A stretch of 21,835 bases of DNA from Bacillota bacterium (GTDB lineage: Bacteria > Bacillota_I > Bacilli_A > Acholeplasmatales > Acholeplasmataceae): positions 1 through 21,835 of the forward strand of contig JAURNN010000032.1 in the NCBI GenBank assembly GCA_030830185.1, written 5' to 3'. The position numbers and the translations under genes are program-made. This document shows, one piece after another, positions 1-7,076 of this stretch (within the stretch, counting starts at the first letter, position 1; each line of letters opens with the position of its first letter). The notes beneath the pieces are model-generated. The model ran no database searches. It saw only the letters and a program-made list of their open reading frames with translations, and was not told the origin of the DNA.

Positions 1-2310
1 AGCTGTGCGAGTTGTGCAGATAAGATTGAACAAAAGATAAAGAAGTTAAACGGAGTTGAAGAAGGCTATTTAAACTTTGTTACAAAAGAAATCAAGGTAA
101 AAGTTACGGATTCAACTGATACCGCAAGACTATTTGACACGATTAAAAAAATTGTGAAAGATGAAGAGGGTGATGTCGAGGTATGTGAACTAACCCCAAA
201 TGTCATTTATACTATAGATGGTTTAGACTGTGCAAATTGTGCGGCTAAGATAGAAGAAAAATTAAACAAAACCGAAGGAATTTTAGGTGCCAACATTGAT
301 TTTCTAGCAAAAAAACTGACACTTCAATTCAAAAATTCGCTAGATCAAAAACGTATAGAAGAAAAGGTTCAAAAAATTATTGATAAAATTGAGCCTGGCG
401 TAACGATAGCACAATCAAATGTGAAGAATGAAGATCACGTGGATGAAGAATCATCAATGACGAAAGATTTAATCATCTTCGGTATAGGTATCTTACTATT
501 TATTGGAGGATTATTGATTGCTGAAGGAACGGTTTTTCGTTATGTATTACTTATACTAAGTTATTTCATCATCGGTGGAGAAGTTGTACTGAAGGCAGTC
601 AATAACATATATCGAGGTAAGGTGTTCGATGAAAACTTCTTGATGACGATAGCGACTATGGGTGCATTTGCAATTGGAGAACATCCTGAGGCAGTTGCAG
701 TTATGGTTTTTTATCAGGTCGGTGAGTTTTTCCAAGACGTAGCAGTCAATCGATCCAGAAGATCCATTAGAAAATTGATGTCAATCAGACCTGATGTCGC
801 AACGATTAAAAGAGGCAACACTTCTGTGGAAATGCGTGTTGAAGACGTTCAAACTGGAGAGATAATGATCATTAAACCAGGCGAAAGAATTCCGCTTGAT
901 GGTGAAGTGTTGTCAGGAGATTCCACGATTGACACAAAAATTCTAACAGGAGAATCTGTGCCAGTAAATGTTACAAAAGGCGAGATGGTACTCTCTGGTT
1001 GTATTAATATCAATGGTTTATTGACCGTTAAAGTTACCAAACTCGCAAGCGAATCAACTGTTTCTAAGGTACTTGAAATGGTTGAAAATGCAACCAGCAA
1101 AAAAGCACCAACCGAGAATTTTATCACTAAATTTGCACGAGTATATACTCCAATTGTTACTTCGTTGGCTGTTTTGATTGCGGTAATACCACCACTCGTT
1201 ATACAAGGTGCAACTTTTGAGGAATGGATCTACAGAGCACTTATATTCTTAGTTATTTCGTGTCCATGTGCACTCGTTGTATCGATTCCGCTTGGTTTCT
1301 TTGGTGGTATTGGAGCTGCATCAAGAAATGGTATCTTAGTTAAAGGTGGAAACTACCTAGAAGCATTAAATAACATTGAGATTGCAGTTTTTGATAAGAC
1401 TGGCACATTGACTGAAGGAACTTTTACAGTGACTGAAATTAATACAGCTAATGGTGCAACACAAGAAGAGTTACTCGAAAAAGCAGCGTATGTGGAAAGT
1501 TTTTCTAATCATCCTATCGCTGTCTCAGTCGTCAATAAATACAATAAAGAAATAGATCAAAGTTTAATAACTGATGTTGAAGAAATATCTGGACACGGTG
1601 TAAAAGCAGCCTATCAAAATGATATCATTGCAATCGGGAATGCTAGATTGATGAAAAGAGAGGGTGTTGAATTCAAGGAATCTATTGCATTGGGTTCGAT
1701 TATATACATCGCTATCAATGGAAAATATGTTGGAAATATTGTTGTCTCAGATCAGATAAAGCAAGACTCAAAAACTGCTATTAAAATGTTGAAGTCATTA
1801 GGCATTAAAAAAACTGTCATGCTAACTGGTGACAAGAAATTAGTTGCTGATGCAGTTGGACAAGAGTTAGATATCGATGAAATTCATAGCGAATTGTTGC
1901 CTGAAGATAAGCTCAATATTGTAGAGAAGTTATTACTCCAAAAATCGAGCAGAGGGAAGCTGTTCTTTGTAGGTGATGGTATCAACGATACACCAGTATT
2001 AGCGAGAGCTGATATTGGAATTGCTATGGGTGGACTCGGTGCCGATGCAGCCATCGATGTAGCTGATGTCGTGATTATGAATGATGAACCTTCTAAGATA
2101 GGTACTGCGGTCTTTGTGGCAAAAAGAACTAGAAAGATTGTATGGCAAAACATATACTTCGCATTAGGAGTTAAACTCTTGTTTCTAGCCTTAGGAGCTG
2201 TCGGAATCGCAACTATGTGGGAAGCCGTGATTGCTGATGTCGGGGTGTCATTATTAGCAGTACTAAATGCAATGAGGGTACTCAAATATAACTATAAAAT
2301 AAATAATTAA
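1..2310 (+). CDS. cadA: Zn/Cd/Pb-transporting P1B-type ATPase, 5' partial
   Basis: Membrane pump that exports divalent soft metals at the cost of ATP. The reading frame is open from base 1, so the start lies upstream of the window; the GTG at 154 is internal. Two heavy-metal-associated domains are visible: the first begins at the window edge with a CASC metal site, and the second carries GLDCANC (about 220-245). Then come membrane segments, the TGES actuator motif (about 948), the CPC metal site in the membrane (1261-1269), the phosphorylated Asp of DKTGTLT (1393-1395), the SNHPIA nucleotide-domain motif (about 1503), TGDK (about 1827) and GDGINDTP (about 1975). The C-terminal DVGVSLLAVLNAMR, together with CPC, is the pattern of the P1B-2 subgroup (Zn2+, Cd2+, Pb2+). 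No regulator or second metal gene is in view. The exact metal is inferred. Confidence 0.93.
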   Translation, partial: SCASCADKIEQKIKKLNGVEEGYLNFVTKEIKVKVTDSTDTARLFDTIKKIVKDEEGDVEVCELTPNVIYTIDGLDCANCAAKIEEKLNKTEGILGANIDFLAKKLTLQFKNSLDQKRIEEKVQKIIDKIEPGVTIAQSNVKNEDHVDEESSMTKDLIIFGIGILLFIGGLLIAEGTVFRYVLLILSYFIIGGEVVLKAVNNIYRGKVFDENFLMTIATMGAFAIGEHPEAVAVMVFYQVGEFFQDVAVNRSRRSIRKLMSIRPDVATIKRGNTSVEMRVEDVQTGEIMIIKPGERIPLDGEVLSGDSTIDTKILTGESVPVNVTKGEMVLSGCININGLLTVKVTKLASESTVSKVLEMVENATSKKAPTENFITKFARVYTPIVTSLAVLIAVIPPLVIQGATFEEWIYRALIFLVISCPCALVVSIPLGFFGGIGAASRNGILVKGGNYLEALNNIEIAVFDKTGTLTEGTFTVTEINTANGATQEELLEKAAYVESFSNHPIAVSVVNKYNKEIDQSLITDVEEISGHGVKAAYQNDIIAIGNARLMKREGVEFKESIALGSIIYIAINGKYVGNIVVSDQIKQDSKTAIKMLKSLGIKKTVMLTGDKKLVADAVGQELDIDEIHSELLPEDKLNIVEKLLLQKSSRGKLFFVGDGINDTPVLARADIGIAMGGLGADAAIDVADVVIMNDEPSKIGTAVFVAKRTRKIVWQNIYFALGVKLLFLALGAVGIATMWEAVIADVGVSLLAVLNAMRVLKYNYKINN

Positions 2311-2326
2311 CTTAAATTATACTAAC

Positions 2327-2379
2327 TTATTAGAGTTTATTCAATTTAAGGCTATGTTTTTTTAACAAGTCTCTAATAA
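2327..2379. repeat. 9-bp perfect inverted repeat with 35-nt loop
   Basis: TTATTAGAG (2327-2335) pairs exactly with CTCTAATAA (2371-2379). It lies 17 bp after the cadA stop codon. The loop contains a run of seven T and no strong internal stem. The long loop, the AT-rich stem and the absence of a T tract after the stem argue against a normal intrinsic terminator. It could stabilise the cadA mRNA end or be chance in AT-rich DNA. Confidence 0.4.
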
Positions 2380-2405
2380 AAACAGCTTCATTAAGCCATA
2401 AATTA

Positions 2406-2487
2406 AGGGTGCTAGAAAATTACATATATATGACACTAGGGTGCTAAAATTTTTACACGATTTGAAGGCTAGGGTGCTAAAGTTGTA
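2406..2487. repeat. Three spaced direct repeats, core AGGGTGCTA
   Basis: AGGGTGCTA occurs at 2406-2414, 2438-2446 and 2471-2479, with a period of 32-33 bp. The similarity runs on into an A/T-rich tail (GAAAATTACA, AAATTTTTACA, AAGTTGTA). On the minus strand each unit reads roughly TGTAA-TTTT-AGCACCCT. Three about 20-bp sites spaced three helical turns apart look like an array of protein-binding sites. Multiple internal repeats of this kind occur at the ends of some transposons (IS21- and Tn7-like), but no transposase is in view. Confidence 0.65.
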
Positions 2488-2721
2488 TTAAACCTCAAAA
2501 CCTTAGACAGTAGAGTGACGGAGGACTTAAACCCTTTTGAATACTCTTTAGGTGATGAGATAAAATGAGTGTAGTTCGTATTGGCAATTTAGCATAAAAA
2601 CCAAAAAATATGTTACTTTGGTATTTTAGCCATCAGTTCAACCATGTAAGGGGAAACACATTTTAGTCGATTTTGATGTTACTTCAATACACACAGGGTT
2701 GATTTTGCAAGCAATATGGTT

Positions 2722-2741
2722 GTTTCAACGCACGTTGAAAC
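2722..2741. promoter_or_regulatory. Perfect 9-2-9 palindrome, candidate operator
   Basis: GTTTCAACG, then CA, then CGTTGAAAC: two perfect 9-bp arms two bases apart. The centre is about 76 bp upstream of the predicted transcription start of the photolyase-like gene. The very short loop and lack of a T tract fit a dimeric-repressor or activator site better than an RNA hairpin. The binding protein is unknown and no regulator gene is adjacent. Confidence 0.45.
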
Positions 2742-2792
2742 CGTAACATTACTCACACTCAAATAAAATAATGAGATCATGTCATTCATGGA

Positions 2793-2801
2793 TGATATAA
2801 T
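2793..2801 (+). promoter_or_regulatory. Extended -10 promoter of the photolyase-like gene
   Basis: TGA-TATAAT, a TGn extended -10 with a consensus hexamer at 2796-2801. The -35 region is poor (ATGAGA at 2771-2776, 19-bp spacer), as expected for extended -10 promoters. Transcription would start about 7 bases downstream, at or next to the ATG at 2808, so the mRNA is probably leaderless. Confidence 0.6.
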
Positions 2802-2807
2802 GAACTC

Positions 2808-4208
2808 ATGATACAAGTCATTTGGTATAAGCGTGATTTGAGAGTTAGAGATCACGCACCACTCTTCCATGCAACTCAATCAGGTAGTGTTCTTCCGCTC
2901 TATATTTTAGAGCCTTTTTTGTTTGAAAAAGATGTATTTTCTAAAAGACATCTTCAGTTTATCATTGAGAGTTTAGAGGATTTAAAACGATCTTTAGCGT
3001 CTATTCATCTTCCTCTTTATATTTATATTGGAGATGTTATTGAAATTTTTGATCAAATCTATCATCATTATGGACCTTTCCAACTTCACAGTCATATGGA
3101 ACATGGTACCAATCTAACGTATGAAAGAGACTTAAGTATCAAAAAATGGACTGACAATAAAAACATCCTATGGACAGAATATAAAACCTTTGGTGTGAAC
3201 CGTGCAAAAGGTTTTAAATTCCGTTTAAGAGATTTCCATGGATGGTTAAAAGAAGGCGTTATTCCTGTTCCTAAAGATCCAACAGCTTTCAAAGATGAAC
3301 ATCACATTTTTATGCATACGATTTCTGATATGCACCACATACAAATACAAGGTGATGTGGTATCTTTTTTTAAAGGTGGCGAATCTGAGGGGATTAAGCG
3401 TGCAAAAGCGTTTTTTAATCAACGTTATAAAAAGTATCAGGTCTATATTAATAAACCATCTTTAAGTATTCATTCATCCTCTCTTTTAAGTCCTTATTTA
3501 GCATTTGGTAATCTTTCTATTCGTATGTTACATCTATCTACTCAAAAACATTTAAAAGACATTCAAGACCCATTTTTAAAAGATCAACTTGAAGCTTTTG
3601 AAAAAAGACTATACTGGCATTGTCATTTCATTCAACGTGTTGAGAGACATCCTGAACTTAATGAAGTTGCTTGGGATAAAAAATTAGAAGGCTTAAGAGT
3701 AACTAATCAAGTGTATTTAACCGCGTTTAAAGAAGGAAAAACCGGGTTTCCAATCATTGATGCATGTATGCGCGCATTACAACTAAGAGGGTGGATTAAT
3801 TTTAAACAGCGCGCCATGATTGCCTCTTTTGCATCCAATGTCTTACTTTTAGATTGGCGTGATGTAGGATTTGTTTTAGGATCTTATTTTATTGATTACG
3901 AACCTGGTATCCACTGGAGTCAAATCCAAATGCAAGCAGGATTAAATCCTTATCGTCATGTACCGATGTATGACATTATTAAACAAAGTTTGATGCATGA
4001 TAAAGATGCCACGTTTATTCATGAGATGATTCCTGAACTTAAACATATTCAAACACCAGATGTCTTTACACCTTGGGAACTTAAAGACAATCCTTATATG
4101 AATCCTATTATTGACTTAAAAACTTCATTTGAGTCAAGTAAAACTCTTCTTTATCAAAAGAAAAAACAAAAGAAACAAGACCATAATTTATTTGGAGAAG
4201 ACCTATGA
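2808..4208 (+). CDS. Photolyase/cryptochrome-family FAD protein, divergent clade
   Basis: 466 aa. The N-terminal Rossmann-like domain starts IWYKRDLRVRDHAPL, typical of the family's antenna domain. The C-terminal FAD domain has SSSLLSPYLAFGNLSIR (223-239), GFPIIDACMRALQLRGW (313-329), LLLDWRD (347-352) and DYEPGIHWSQIQMQAG (363-378). By alignment from memory with E. coli Phr, W350 and W370 match the electron-transfer residues W359 and W382. The CPD-contact residues E274, N341, R342 and M345 correspond to R267, F332, K333 and A336, and the distal Trp306 to R297. The fold and FAD binding are therefore likely, but the substrate (CPD, 6-4 photoproduct or signalling) is not predictable. The ATG at 2808 has no Shine-Dalgarno sequence and coincides with the predicted transcript start. 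The end overlaps the next gene by 4 nt. Confidence 0.88.
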   Translation: MIQVIWYKRDLRVRDHAPLFHATQSGSVLPLYILEPFLFEKDVFSKRHLQFIIESLEDLKRSLASIHLPLYIYIGDVIEIFDQIYHHYGPFQLHSHMEHGTNLTYERDLSIKKWTDNKNILWTEYKTFGVNRAKGFKFRLRDFHGWLKEGVIPVPKDPTAFKDEHHIFMHTISDMHHIQIQGDVVSFFKGGESEGIKRAKAFFNQRYKKYQVYINKPSLSIHSSSLLSPYLAFGNLSIRMLHLSTQKHLKDIQDPFLKDQLEAFEKRLYWHCHFIQRVERHPELNEVAWDKKLEGLRVTNQVYLTAFKEGKTGFPIIDACMRALQLRGWINFKQRAMIASFASNVLLLDWRDVGFVLGSYFIDYEPGIHWSQIQMQAGLNPYRHVPMYDIIKQSLMHDKDATFIHEMIPELKHIQTPDVFTPWELKDNPYMNPIIDLKTSFESSKTLLYQKKKQKKQDHNLFGEDL

Positions 4209-4681
4209 TTTCATTTAGAGAAGCAAGAAAAGAAGATGTTGCACTCATTCTTAGCTTTATTAAAAAACTTGCGATTTATGAAAAGATGATGGATCAAGTT
4301 ATTGCAACAGAAGATATATTATTTGAGTCTATATTTAATAGTAAGCAAGCCAATGTTTATTTCATTTTAAAGCATGAAAAAGAAATTGGATTTGCAGTGA
4401 CTTACCATCAGTTTTCAACGTTTGTTGGTAAGTCAGGATTATTTTTAGAAGACATCTTTATTGATGAAGAAGAAAGACATCAAGGATACGGGAAATTATT
4501 TTTTAAATACCTCATGAAAGTAGCGCTTAATCATCATTATGAGAGATTTGAATGGAATTGTTTAGATTGGAATCAACCTTCCATTGATTTTTATGTATCT
4601 TTAGGTGCAAAACCCCTTTCAAATTGGACCACTTTCAGACTGACAACGACTGACATGAAGACTTTTATTCAAAAAAAATAA
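4205..4681 (+). CDS. GNAT N-acetyltransferase, SSAT-like
   Basis: 158 aa. Transfers an acetyl group from acetyl-CoA to an amine. Motif A, with the pyrophosphate-binding loop RHQGYG (residues 91-96), follows LEDIFIDEEE. WNQPSIDFYVSLGAK (122-136) matches motif B of the spermidine/spermine or thialysine acetyltransferase group, where the Tyr (Y130 here) serves as general acid. The N-terminus (REARKEDVALILSFIKKLAIYEK) also fits that group. A polyamine or lysine-analogue substrate is an inference. The start overlaps the previous stop (ATGA) and has GGAG at 4194-4197 with a 7-nt spacer, so it is co-transcribed and probably translationally coupled to the photolyase-like gene. Confidence 0.88.
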   Translation: MISFREARKEDVALILSFIKKLAIYEKMMDQVIATEDILFESIFNSKQANVYFILKHEKEIGFAVTYHQFSTFVGKSGLFLEDIFIDEEERHQGYGKLFFKYLMKVALNHHYERFEWNCLDWNQPSIDFYVSLGAKPLSNWTTFRLTTTDMKTFIQKK

Positions 4682-4684
4682 GTG

Positions 4685-4690
4685 TATAAT
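4685..4690 (+). promoter_or_regulatory. Possible -10 hexamer upstream of the DUF4256 gene
   Basis: TATAAT at 4685-4690, three bases after the GNAT stop codon and 16 bases before the next ATG. No good -35 is visible at 16-18 bp upstream. It could let the DUF4256-mscL group be transcribed apart from the photolyase-like gene. Such hexamers are easy to find by chance in AT-rich DNA. Confidence 0.35.
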
Positions 4691-4706
4691 ATGACTAGAG
4701 GTAAAA

Positions 4707-5219
4707 ATGATGGAATTATTAGAGACATTAAAAAAACGTTTTGAGAAAAATATGCATCGTCATGAAGGACTTGTTTTTCAAGAGGTTCGAGAAAAATTAA
4801 TTCAACATCTAGACACGATTTTAAAGATGGAACAATCTGGTGGAGAACCTGATGTTGTTGTATTAGATGAGAAGATTTATGTCATTGATATGGCTAAAGA
4901 ATCGCCAAAGTTAAGAGGAAGTCTTTGTTACGATAAAGAAGCAAGGCTTGCTAGAAAAAACTTTCCATCTGCATCCTCTTCATTAGAAATGGCAGCATCT
5001 TTAGGGATTACTGTTCTTGATGAAAGGATGTATGTAAAACTTCAAGACATTGAAGATTTGGATTTGAAAACATCCTCATGGATATTAACCGATGAAAAGT
5101 TAAGATCATTTGGTGGAGCATTATTTGGAGATAAACGCTATCAACGAACATTTATTTATCATAATGGTGCAGATTCTTATTATGGTTCAAGAGGATTTAG
5201 AGGATATATAACGCTTTAG
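4707..5219 (+). CDS. DUF4256 family protein
   Basis: 170 aa, soluble, no signal peptide or membrane segment. The features FQEVREKLIQHLDTILKMEQSGGEPDVV, CYDKEARLARKNFP, SLGITVLDE and the C-terminal FRGYITL agree with the DUF4256 family, which is widespread in Firmicutes and Bacteroidetes and has no established function. Two adjacent ATGs (4707 and 4710) could start it; AGAGG at 4697-4701 is 5 nt from the first and 8 nt from the second, so the second is slightly favoured. The stop codon lies inside the Shine-Dalgarno sequence of mscL, which points to co-translation. No function is proposed. Confidence 0.85.
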   Translation: MMELLETLKKRFEKNMHRHEGLVFQEVREKLIQHLDTILKMEQSGGEPDVVVLDEKIYVIDMAKESPKLRGSLCYDKEARLARKNFPSASSSLEMAASLGITVLDERMYVKLQDIEDLDLKTSSWILTDEKLRSFGGALFGDKRYQRTFIYHNGADSYYGSRGFRGYITL

Positions 5220-5227
5220 GAGGCAAC

Positions 5228-5635
5228 ATGAAACAATTTATAAAAGATTTTAAATCATTTATATCAAAAGGAAATGCACTGGATTTAGCTGTTGGACTTG
5301 TGATTGGGACAGCCTTTAACAATATAGTTAAAAGTTTAGTCAACGATATCATCATGCCCTTATTTAGTTTGATTGGTGGTAAAAGTATGTCCTCATGGTT
5401 TTTATTATTGAGAGGCACTCAAACGTTTAATGAAGAACTTGGCACTTACGTGTTTTCTCAAGATGCGGTGATATTAAATTACGGGTTATTTATCAATACG
5501 ATATTAGATTTTTTTATCATTGCACTTTCAATTTTTGTGACATTAAAAATCATTAAAAAACTTGATCATACCCTCGATGAAGTGAAAGATAAAATACGAC
5601 CATTAAAGGATAAAAAAAATGAAGAAGGATTTTGA
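5228..5635 (+). CDS. mscL: Large-conductance mechanosensitive channel MscL
   Basis: 135 aa, the usual family length. MscL is a homopentameric membrane channel that opens under membrane tension and releases solutes during osmotic downshock. The diagnostic N-terminal helix and first membrane segment KGNALDLAVGLVIGTAFNNI, followed by VNDIIMPL, are present. The second membrane segment is at about residues 83-106 (LNYGLFINTILDFFIIALSI), followed by a charged cytoplasmic helix. AGGAGG overlaps the previous stop codon and is 5 nt from the ATG. Such a valve is important in a cell that may lack a wall, though the wall-less state is inferred. The 3' end overlaps the next gene by 17 nt. Confidence 0.95.
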   Translation: MKQFIKDFKSFISKGNALDLAVGLVIGTAFNNIVKSLVNDIIMPLFSLIGGKSMSSWFLLLRGTQTFNEELGTYVFSQDAVILNYGLFINTILDFFIIALSIFVTLKIIKKLDHTLDEVKDKIRPLKDKKNEEGF

Positions 5636-6242
5636 TCCAAATCTCATTCATCCACGTGCCTTTTATTCCTTATTTTCTGGCATTATGGCACCTAGACTCA
5701 TTGCTTGGATCTCTAGTTTAAATGAGGATCAAAGTGTCAATATTGCACCATATAGTTTCTTTAGTGGTGCCAATACTAGACCACCGATGGTGGTTGTCTC
5801 GATTGGGTCTAATAAAGGTCAAAAAAAAGATACATCTATTAACATTTTAAGAGAAAAAGAATGTGTCATTCACATGGCAAGTCAAGCGTTGATTCAATCA
5901 GTGAATTTATCAGCTAAAAAACTTAAAAGAAATGAAAGCGAAGCAAGCGCCTTTGGTATCGAACTTACAGATTCTGTTAAAATCGTAACACCAAGTATTA
6001 AACATACGATTTTTCAAATGGAATGTAAACTTCATCAACATATCACGTTACCTGAAAATGACATGTTTATTTTAGAAGTGATCCATTTATCTATCGATGA
6101 AAAATATGTTAAAAATGGTCAAATTGATGTAGAAAATTATCATCCACTCACAAGACTCATGGGTAATTATTATGCAACGCATTATGAGATGGAAAAATTA
6201 TTACATCCAGATTTGGATACGTTAGATGAATCCGAAAGTTGA
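5619..6242 (+). CDS. Flavin reductase-like, FMN-binding flavoprotein
   Basis: 207 aa. Belongs to the flavin-reductase-like split-barrel family (DIM6/NTAB type): HPRAFYSLFSGIMAPRLIAWISSLNEDQSVNIAPYSFF near residues 12-49 is the typical FMN-binding start, followed by PPMVVVSIG and later YHPLTRLMGNYYA near the end. Members bind FMN and reduce flavins or act as oxidoreductases, and the natural partner cannot be read from sequence. The start lies within the end of mscL (17-nt overlap, AAAGG upstream), and its own end overlaps the next gene by 17 nt, so the three form one tightly coupled unit. It is cytoplasmic, with no signal peptide. Confidence 0.87.
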   Translation: MKKDFDPNLIHPRAFYSLFSGIMAPRLIAWISSLNEDQSVNIAPYSFFSGANTRPPMVVVSIGSNKGQKKDTSINILREKECVIHMASQALIQSVNLSAKKLKRNESEASAFGIELTDSVKIVTPSIKHTIFQMECKLHQHITLPENDMFILEVIHLSIDEKYVKNGQIDVENYHPLTRLMGNYYATHYEMEKLLHPDLDTLDESES

Positions 6243-6567
6243 TCAATGGGTATTAAGTTTGTCTTCAGATACTCAATTAAAAGTTCAAACACTAAGAAGT
6301 TACATTCTAAGTTTGCATAAAGACATATTAGAGACATGGTCGTATGGAATGCCAGCTTATAAAATCCATAAAGTTCTATTTTATTTTAATGTATATGAAC
6401 ATCATATAGGATTGTATCCACATAATGAAGCAATCGACGTTTTTAGCAATGAGCTTAAAAGCTACAAAACATCAAAAGGGGCAATTCAAATTCCTATTGA
6501 AGAAGCATTACCTTTAGCGTTAATAGGAAAAATCATTAAGTTTAACATTAAAAAAATAAGTCCTTAA
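6226..6567 (+). CDS. DUF1801 (YdhG/Fra-like) domain protein
   Basis: 113 aa. The pattern LRSYILSLHKDILETWSYGMPAYKIHKVLFYFNVYEHHIGLYP followed by the C-terminal IPIEEALPLALIGKIIKFNIK is that of the DUF1801/YdhG fold, small proteins structurally related to frataxin-like domains. Some relatives have been linked to intracellular iron handling in Bacillus; here the role is not shown. No strong Shine-Dalgarno sequence precedes the ATG, so translation probably depends on coupling to the upstream gene, which it overlaps by 17 nt. It is the last gene of the unit and ends in a shared terminator. Confidence 0.83.
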   Translation: MNPKVDQWVLSLSSDTQLKVQTLRSYILSLHKDILETWSYGMPAYKIHKVLFYFNVYEHHIGLYPHNEAIDVFSNELKSYKTSKGAIQIPIEEALPLALIGKIIKFNIKKISP

Positions 6568-6583
6568 TTGGACTTATTTTTTT
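6551..6583. terminator. Bidirectional intrinsic terminator
   Basis: Stem AAAATAAGTCC / GGACTTATTTT around the loop TTAATT. It is flanked by an A-run on the left and a T-run on the right, so it works for both the rightward DUF1801 gene and the leftward thioesterase gene. Both stop codons lie inside the hairpin. Confidence 0.88.
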
Positions 6584-7008
6584 AGTGTTTCTAAGTATTG
6601 AACTGCTTTATTTGGAAGTGGTAATGATTTTTTTGTTTCATTTGACACATGAACAATCACACAGGTGGAATAACTGCAAAGGGTTTCTCCTTGATAGATG
6701 ACTTGTTCAAAGGTGATCGAACTATTTCCTAACCTTAAGACATTGGTATATAAATCAACGTTTCCTGGCCAGTGTATTTCATTTAAAAATTCTACTTGCA
6801 TACTTGCGATCACAAAAGACGTATTGTCTTCATGAAGGGGACGAATTGGATTGTATAAGATTTCAGTTCGTGAGGTTTCAAAATATCTGACAAACATGGC
6901 ATTATTAATATGACCTTGTCTATCTGTGTCTCCGTAACGCACTTTATCAAAACTGTGATGTTTAAAATCTTCTTTGTTAAATGAAAATGTAGGTTTTTGT
7001 GAATTCAT
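6574..7008 (-). CDS. Acyl-CoA thioesterase, 4HBT hot-dog family
   Basis: 144 aa from the ATG at 7008. It should hydrolyse acyl-CoA or acyl-ACP thioesters. RYGDTDRQGHINN (residues 24-36) is the 4-hydroxybenzoyl-CoA thioesterase motif with the catalytic Asp region, followed by YFETSRTEIL; the later part (YTNVLRLGNSSITFEQVIY) is the central hot-dog strand region. An upstream in-frame ATG at 7059 would add 17 residues, but it overlaps the -10 of the best promoter (7058-7063), so an mRNA from that promoter would not contain it. AAAGTGAG, 9 nt before the 7008 ATG, is a weak ribosome site. The substrate is unknown. Confidence 0.86.
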   Translation of the reverse strand: MNSQKPTFSFNKEDFKHHSFDKVRYGDTDRQGHINNAMFVRYFETSRTEILYNPIRPLHEDNTSFVIASMQVEFLNEIHWPGNVDLYTNVLRLGNSSITFEQVIYQGETLCSYSTCVIVHVSNETKKSLPLPNKAVQYLETLKK

Positions 7009-7046
7009 GGGTTCATACTCACTTTCTATATACCGTGTCTTTATAT

Positions 7047-7076
7047 TTGATATACTCATTATATAAGAAATAAGAT
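7047..7076 (+). promoter_or_regulatory. Possible promoter of the RmlD-like gene
   Basis: TTGATA (7047-7052), an 18-bp spacer and TAAGAT (7071-7076), giving a start near 7083. It overlaps the divergent thioesterase promoter, so the two may compete. The -10 is weak. Confidence 0.4.

Larger units (their letters stand above)
2311..2807. other. 497-bp intergenic region between cadA and the photolyase-like gene
   Basis: The only long gene-free stretch. It holds a 9-bp inverted repeat just after the cadA stop, three spaced AGGGTGCTA repeats, an imperfect AT-rich dyad (2595-2628), a perfect 9-2-9 palindrome and an extended -10 promoter. No poly-T terminator hairpin follows cadA. I see no gene here: the longest suggestive open stretch (2473-2568) encodes only 31 residues with no recognisable family. 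Confidence 0.7.

Noticed and set aside
849..1127. 92-codon open frame on the minus strand within cadA
   Set aside because: Antisense shadow of a well-supported ATPase gene; no ribosome site and no family resemblance. The same holds for the minus-strand frames at 1884-2285, 2679-2879, 3092-3292, 5197-5418, 8061-8258, 8894-9157, 11147-11464, 12268-12456, 16506-16847 and 19481-19693.
2473..2568. 31-residue open stretch in the intergenic region, ending LNPFEYSLGDEIK
   Set aside because: Too short, no ATG, no clear ribosome site and not recognisable; could be a gene remnant, but the sequence alone does not support it.
2595..2628. Imperfect AT-rich dyad TAAAAACCAAA / TTTGGTATTTTA
   Set aside because: One-base bulge, no T tract, low GC; a weak hairpin expected by chance in this composition.
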